Positions 59,437 to 64,000 of a stretch of 64,000 nucleotides of DNA are shown piece after piece. The notes below the pieces were generated by a model, which saw nothing but the letters and a program-made list of their open reading frames with translations, searched no databases and was not told the origin of the DNA. Source of the DNA: Zarea fungicola (taxonomy: Eukaryota; Ascomycota; Sordariomycetes; Hypocreales; Cordycipitaceae); NCBI GenBank assembly GCA_900169235.1, contig FWCC01000328.1, positions 248,001 through 312,000 on the forward strand, in the 5' to 3' direction. Each line of letters opens with the position of its first letter. Within the stretch, counting starts at the first letter, position 1. The translations under genes and the position numbers were made by a program.

Positions 59437-59718
59437 TGTATATATGTGTCTGTATGATTCGAACCGAATTTATTCGTGATGCATCGCGCTCTAGTCTTCC
59501 TACCGAAGGACACTCTCTTTGTAAGTGTCCGTCTGATCAACGGACCAGTAATGAAAGAGGCAATACCTAAAGCCAATAGAGACAGATCTGGGGTATCGGA
59601 GACGCAAATGTGGTAAAATACCCGATAAAACAGGCAACGATTTGGGAACCTCCGCTCCGTGCCTTGCTTACGCCACTTTCGCACGCGTAAGCCCAAACTG
59701 TTACAGATGCCTTGTACG

Positions 59719-59736
59719 GGAATTCCGGTATTCCGG
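59719..59736 (+). promoter_or_regulatory. ATTCCGG direct repeat, candidate Zn2Cys6 site
   Basis: Two ATTCCGG units one base apart, the first within palindromic GGAATTCC. It lies about 220 bp upstream of the dioxygenase start codon. Confidence 0.4.
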
Positions 59737-59815
59737 CGTCAAGGTTTCCCCACACGCCATCGCACTCCATGCTGTCGTTACTCTCCGGGTCTGGGGAAGT
59801 TTATGTTACAAAGCA

Positions 59816-59821
59816 TATAAA
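59816..59821 (+). promoter_or_regulatory. TATA box
   Basis: TATAAA, 134 bp before the dioxygenase ATG. Confidence 0.45.
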
Positions 59822-59954
59822 ACTTCGGGTGACGGAATGGAAGCTTAAATAACCAACAAGTCGAGAATTTCAGTGTTTTTTTCATCAACTAGCGAAAAAA
59901 ACATATCCTAGACTTTTCCCTCTCTCTGAGACATCATATTTCGCTTCACACACA

Positions 59955-60914
59955 ATGACTGCCTCAACTGTCCAACCAGAACAACCATGTATTATCACAT
60001 TAACGGAGGAAGAGCTAGCCACCAAATCGGTAGGTCCACGCACACTTCAGGCAGCTCTCGAGGCTCTGCATCAAAATGGCCTCGTGGTTCTTGAAAATGC
60101 CGTCAACCCTGCCGAGCTGGACCGTCTCAACGAGCGCATGTTGGTCGATGCGCATAAGCTAGCGGCCCGAAAGGGCGCCCACGTCAACTTTGGTGCCGCG
60201 ACGCGCAATTACCAGCAGGACCCCGTTCGTGACGAGGGATACATATTCGACGACGTGGTCGCAAACCCCTGGGCAGCTGAGATCATGGAGCATTTCCTCG
60301 GTCCGAGTCCCAAAGTCCGCTTCTACAGTGCCAACACTGCCTTCAAAGCAGAGGCGCGACAGCCTGTGCATATTGATGTAGCCAAGGGCTTCCCGCAAGT
60401 ACCGTTTGGGCTGTGCGTGAACATCAATCTCGTGCCCACATCACCGGAGAATGGCGCGACCGAGTTTTGGCTCGGGACACATAATGATCCAGAGCTCGGG
60501 GCGCTCACGATCAATGGCCACGGCGATGATGGGCCAGACGATGTCGCTGGAGAGGAGAAGAAGGTGGAGCGCGCCATGGAAATGGCGCGGCCGAGCGACT
60601 ATGCAGATGCACTTGTAGAGAAGCGCCGAAAGGTGCGGCCTCCTATTCAGGCCACTCTACCCAAGGGCGCGCTGATCATACGTGATATTCGCATCTGGCA
60701 TGCGGGCATGCCGAACCGCACAGATGATGTTCGTATCATGCTGGTTACTGTTATCTTTGCGGCGTGGTATCGCAATGAAAATAAGATTCCGATGCCAGTG
60801 CGATGGAAGGATAATATTAATTGGGGGAGACTGGTGCCGTGTATTGACTGGAAGGAGAATGATTGGGATTATCTCACGGGAAGCCATGATCATAGCTTGG
60901 ATCAACTTCCTTGA
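59955..60914 (+). CDS. Phytanoyl-CoA dioxygenase family Fe(II)/2OG oxygenase
   Basis: Single exon, 319 aa. The iron triad is visible as H139-x-D141 (PVHIDV) and H249 (RIWHAGMPN), with R255 or R260 as the 2-oxoglutarate salt-bridge residue. The beta-barrel signatures NINLVPTSPENGATEFWLGTH and LPKGALIIRDIRIWH are typical of PhyH enzymes, which hydroxylate varied substrates including specialised metabolites. The start has good context (CACACAATG). It lies 3' of the Zn2Cys6 gene on the same strand. The substrate is unknown; fungal members often sit in biosynthetic or catabolic clusters. Confidence 0.92.
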   Translation: MTASTVQPEQPCIITLTEEELATKSVGPRTLQAALEALHQNGLVVLENAVNPAELDRLNERMLVDAHKLAARKGAHVNFGAATRNYQQDPVRDEGYIFDDVVANPWAAEIMEHFLGPSPKVRFYSANTAFKAEARQPVHIDVAKGFPQVPFGLCVNINLVPTSPENGATEFWLGTHNDPELGALTINGHGDDGPDDVAGEEKKVERAMEMARPSDYADALVEKRRKVRPPIQATLPKGALIIRDIRIWHAGMPNRTDDVRIMLVTVIFAAWYRNENKIPMPVRWKDNINWGRLVPCIDWKENDWDYLTGSHDHSLDQLP

Positions 60915-61357
60915 CGCTAAGTTTTTTGTTTGTTCAGGATTATTAATACCATATAACGAGAAGGAATGAAAACTAGCAATGAAGCAATGTATGTGCGAAA
61001 TATCTGCATTTTAGTCTTTTGAATAGAAATACAGTACATTATTTAACGTGCTTTATACATGAAGCGGAGCGTGTACCTCGCCAAAGCTAGAAATTCAGTC
61101 CTTATTTTTGTTTTTTCAGTTAAAAACAATACAGATAGCTAAATACATTTATTTTATAACAGTTTCCATTTTCAACTGTACATCACAGCTTTACGCGTCT
61201 CGTATACAGCGACAAACGTAGGACAAGAAACTGCAAAATCTCCACTTTAGCTTCATAGCATTCCCCCACCGAAACCTCTCCTTCATCTGTTGCATCACCG
61301 CCCGCCTACCCGCCCACGCCCCGCGAACGACGGCACACAAACCTGACGAAATCAACC
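60915..61357. other. Intergenic, PhyH 3' end and TRS31 promoter
   Basis: Non-coding, 443 bp; AT-rich left part, C-rich right part just before the TRS31 start. No element is named. Confidence 0.4.
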
Positions 61358-62075
61358 ATGGCAAGCCCACAGGCGGGCAAAGACTCTGGCCTGCGGTTAC
61401 CGAGCAATGGCAAAACCATCTACCACCGGTCGCTGAACCGGTCCAAAGGCGGAGAGCTGAGCCAAGCCAGCTTTGCCTACGTGTTTGGCGAGATGGTCAA
61501 GTATGCACAAGACCGTGTCAAGGGAATCCAAGAACTGGAACAGAGGTAAGAATAATTCCTGGTGGTTTGAACAAGCCACCCGCCCTCCCTTCCCCAACGG
61601 ACCCCCTTGGGCTGACCCCCAGCTTTCTCCTAGACTCAATCTACAAGGCCACTCCATCGGCATCAAGCTCCTCGACCTCTTACTCTACCGCGAACCCGTC
61701 CGCACGCAGCAGCGCCCCCTTAACATTATTGCGCTTCTGCACTTTATCAAGCAAAACGCCTGGACGCATCTCTTTGGCCGGCAAGCGGACCGCCTCGAAA
61801 AGAGTAACAACCCGGACACGCCCGAGGAGTACATGATTATCGACAACGAGCCTCTCGTGAACCAGTACATTTCTGTGCCGCGCGAGATGAGACAGCTCAA
61901 CTGCGCAGCGTTTGCGGCGGGTGTGATTGAGGGCGTCTGCGACGGGGCGGACTTCCCGGCCAAAGTGACAGCGCATACTGTGGCCGAAGGGGAGATGTGG
62001 CCAGGCAAGACGGTATTTTTGGTAAAGTTTGCGCCGGAAGTGGTTGAAAGGGAGACATTTTTGGGCAAGACATAA
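61358..62075 (+). CDS. trs31: TRAPP complex subunit Trs31 (TRAPPC5)
   Basis: Two exons, 61358-61545 and 61634-62075; 209 aa, normal for Trs31. TRAPP is the Rab/Ypt1 exchange factor and tether of ER-Golgi traffic. The Bet3-family fold is recognised from SLNRSKGGELSQASFAYVFGEMV, GHSIGIKLLDLLLYRE, the central LNCAAFAAGVIEGVCDGADFPAKVTAH and TVFLVKFAPEV. The start context ACCATGG is strong. Confidence 0.95.
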
Positions 62076-62422
62076 AAAAAAAAAAAGAAAGGAAGGAAGG
62101 AAAAAACTGACACCAAGGCTATTTGCGATTGGAAGACGTTTATTTGGTTTTATTGCTTGGACGCACATATGGAGTTGGGAGTTTCGGCGGGCAACCACCA
62201 CTTTTTTTTTCTGGTTTCTGTGCCAGATAATACATCACTATTATCAAGTGTTTTATTGGATTATAAAAAAATCGGTACGGGTCTTTGTATCATTTGCAAA
62301 TGTAGTTCGTCAAGTCGTAAAAGAAAAAAATACTGCCTGGGCAGTACGCGTCGGCAGCTCGGGAACGAAGGGCGAGGATGTCACATTCGTTCTTGTGCTG
62401 GTATGGTGGTATAGTTGAAAAA
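62076..62422. other. Convergent 3' region, TRS31 and small gene
   Basis: 347 bp non-coding; includes a run of A/AAG after the TRS31 stop. Confidence 0.4.
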
Positions 62423-62903
62423 TCATCGCGGCAGGTTCCTAACACCCACCGCGCCCTTTCCACTATTCTTCTTGCCATTTGCATCAGGACCCTTGTCCAT
62501 GAGCGATGCCAGTCCTAGGTCCTTCCATGCCGGCTCCTTGACGCGCTGCGTCGCGCGCTGGATGCCAAACGCAGCATGCTGGTCGGGCACCACGTCGTCT
62601 TCATCCTCGGGGTTGATGGGCTGGTGCTGGGGCGGGACGTAGATTTCGTCGTCAGGCAGCTTGTCGCGACAGAAGTCCTCAAAGAGGTCGGCATCGGCAG
62701 CGCGGTGCATGTGCACGTACGTGAAGTTGGAGTCTTTATTCTGCGACAGCGAAACAGACGAGTTAGCGGTCGTCCTGTCAGAGATAGGAGGCAATTTTTT
62801 CGTGAACGATAGTTATTCGATATGGACTCACCATTGTGGAGGCGGCGAGCTCATGCAAGCGCTCTTTTTTTGATAGTTTTATGTTGTTCTTTGCAGCAGA
62901 CAT
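62423..62903 (-). CDS. Small conserved-looking protein of unknown function
   Basis: Two exons, 62903-62832 and 62740-62423, with a 91-nt intron (GTGAGT donor, TCGCAG acceptor); 129 aa. The N-terminal 24 residues (SAAKNNIKLSKKERLHEL) form a basic helix; the rest is acidic and polar with DLFEDFCRDKLPDDEIYVPP, PEDEDDVVPDQ and a Gly/Lys/Asn-rich end. There is no signal peptide or membrane segment. I do not recognise a family. The clear intron, the strong ATG and a coherent two-exon frame support a real gene. It is convergent with TRS31. Confidence 0.65.
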
Positions 62904-63244
62904 TGTCTGCTGCCACGTTCAGAAGTATGTGGAGGCGGGGCGGTGCATGAAGTGACGTTTTTGGTTCAGCCAGTGCTGTTGTCCCAATTGATCTGTGCAA
63001 CAACTGTGTTAAAATTTCCTGGCGAAATTTAATTGACAGTAAACTTGTTAAATTTTTAGTAGAATGTTCAGCATTTTTTTTTTTTGGCCCTTCAGAAGTT
63101 AATCATGCCCTCAGATTGCCTGGTGTCAAGCCAAGATCGCCTCATTCAACTCACAACGCCACTAATTGTCTTATTCCACAAAGCAATGTGCAAAACCGCT
63201 GATTCATATTTTGACTTGATTCTTTTTTTTTTTTTTTAAATAAT
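62904..63244. other. Intergenic, small gene promoter and SDR 3' end
   Basis: Non-coding, 341 bp, with T tracts of 11-14 bases at both sides. No gene. Confidence 0.4.

Positions 63245-64000
<756 letters not shown>

Larger units (their letters stand above)
59437..59954 (+). promoter_or_regulatory. Promoter of the PhyH-family gene
   Basis: Contains GGAATTCCGG directly followed by TATTCCGG (59719-59736) and a TATAAA at 59816-59821, 134 bp before the ATG. It is a candidate target of the adjacent Zn2Cys6 factor. Confidence 0.45.

Noticed and set aside
59455..59475. GGTTCGAATC on the minus strand, like a tRNA B box
   Set aside because: The flanking bases cannot form a T stem and no A box or acceptor pairing is seen.

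Overview
The window is nuclear DNA from a filamentous ascomycete, most likely a sordariomycete of the Hypocreales. The evidence is: intron-poor genes with short introns (about 49-132 nt) that have GTRNGT-like donors, CTRAC-type branch points and YAG acceptors; ATG starts in CDSs separated by 0.2-3 kb; and fungus-specific families (Pfa3-type DHHC enzyme, BCS1-like AAA ATPase, Zn2Cys6 factor with a fungal-type C-terminal region, NADP-mannitol dehydrogenase). Order and family are inferred from gene content only; no rRNA or mitochondrial marker is present. No tRNA, 5S rRNA, transposase, reverse transcriptase or CRISPR array was found by eye.

Layout. 202-2950 (+) encodes a ZW10/Dsl1-type vesicle-tether subunit. 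It is followed by an exceptional stretch of about 15 kb (2951-18422) with no convincing gene; its last 1.8 kb is a CT-rich leader or promoter of a phosphoinositide phospholipase C (18423-21878, +). Next come a Pfa3-like palmitoyltransferase (-), a C2H2 zinc-finger protein (-) and TFIIIC subunit Sfc1/Tfc1 (-). A PP2A B56 regulatory subunit (+) converges on a CID/RS-domain RNA-processing protein (-). A small DUF4748-like protein (-) is divergent from a large WD40-like/inositol 5-phosphatase (+). Then follow a Cys-rich single-pass surface protein (+), a short-chain dehydrogenase (-) and a Sec14/Pdr16-like lipid transfer protein (+), and, after 3.2 kb of non-coding DNA, a BCS1-like AAA ATPase (+).

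The right side holds the most metabolically suggestive neighbourhood. A full-length N,N-dimethylformamidase large-subunit homologue (53507-55935, -) is divergent from a carboxymuconolactone-decarboxylase-like protein (56576-57196, +). These are followed by a Zn2Cys6 regulator (57880-59436, +) and a phytanoyl-CoA-dioxygenase-family Fe(II)/2-oxoglutarate enzyme (59955-60914, +), which looks like a small catabolic or specialised-metabolism cluster. The window closes with TRAPP subunit Trs31 (+), a small uncharacterised protein (-) and a NADP-mannitol-dehydrogenase-like SDR cut by the window end (-).

Shared themes are phosphoinositide/lipid signalling (PLC, 5-phosphatase, Sec14-like PITP) and membrane traffic (ZW10/Dsl1, TRAPP Trs31, Pfa3). 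Apart from the DMFase neighbourhood, the genes look like ordinary core-genome neighbours. Exon boundaries were read by hand from splice consensus and frame continuity.
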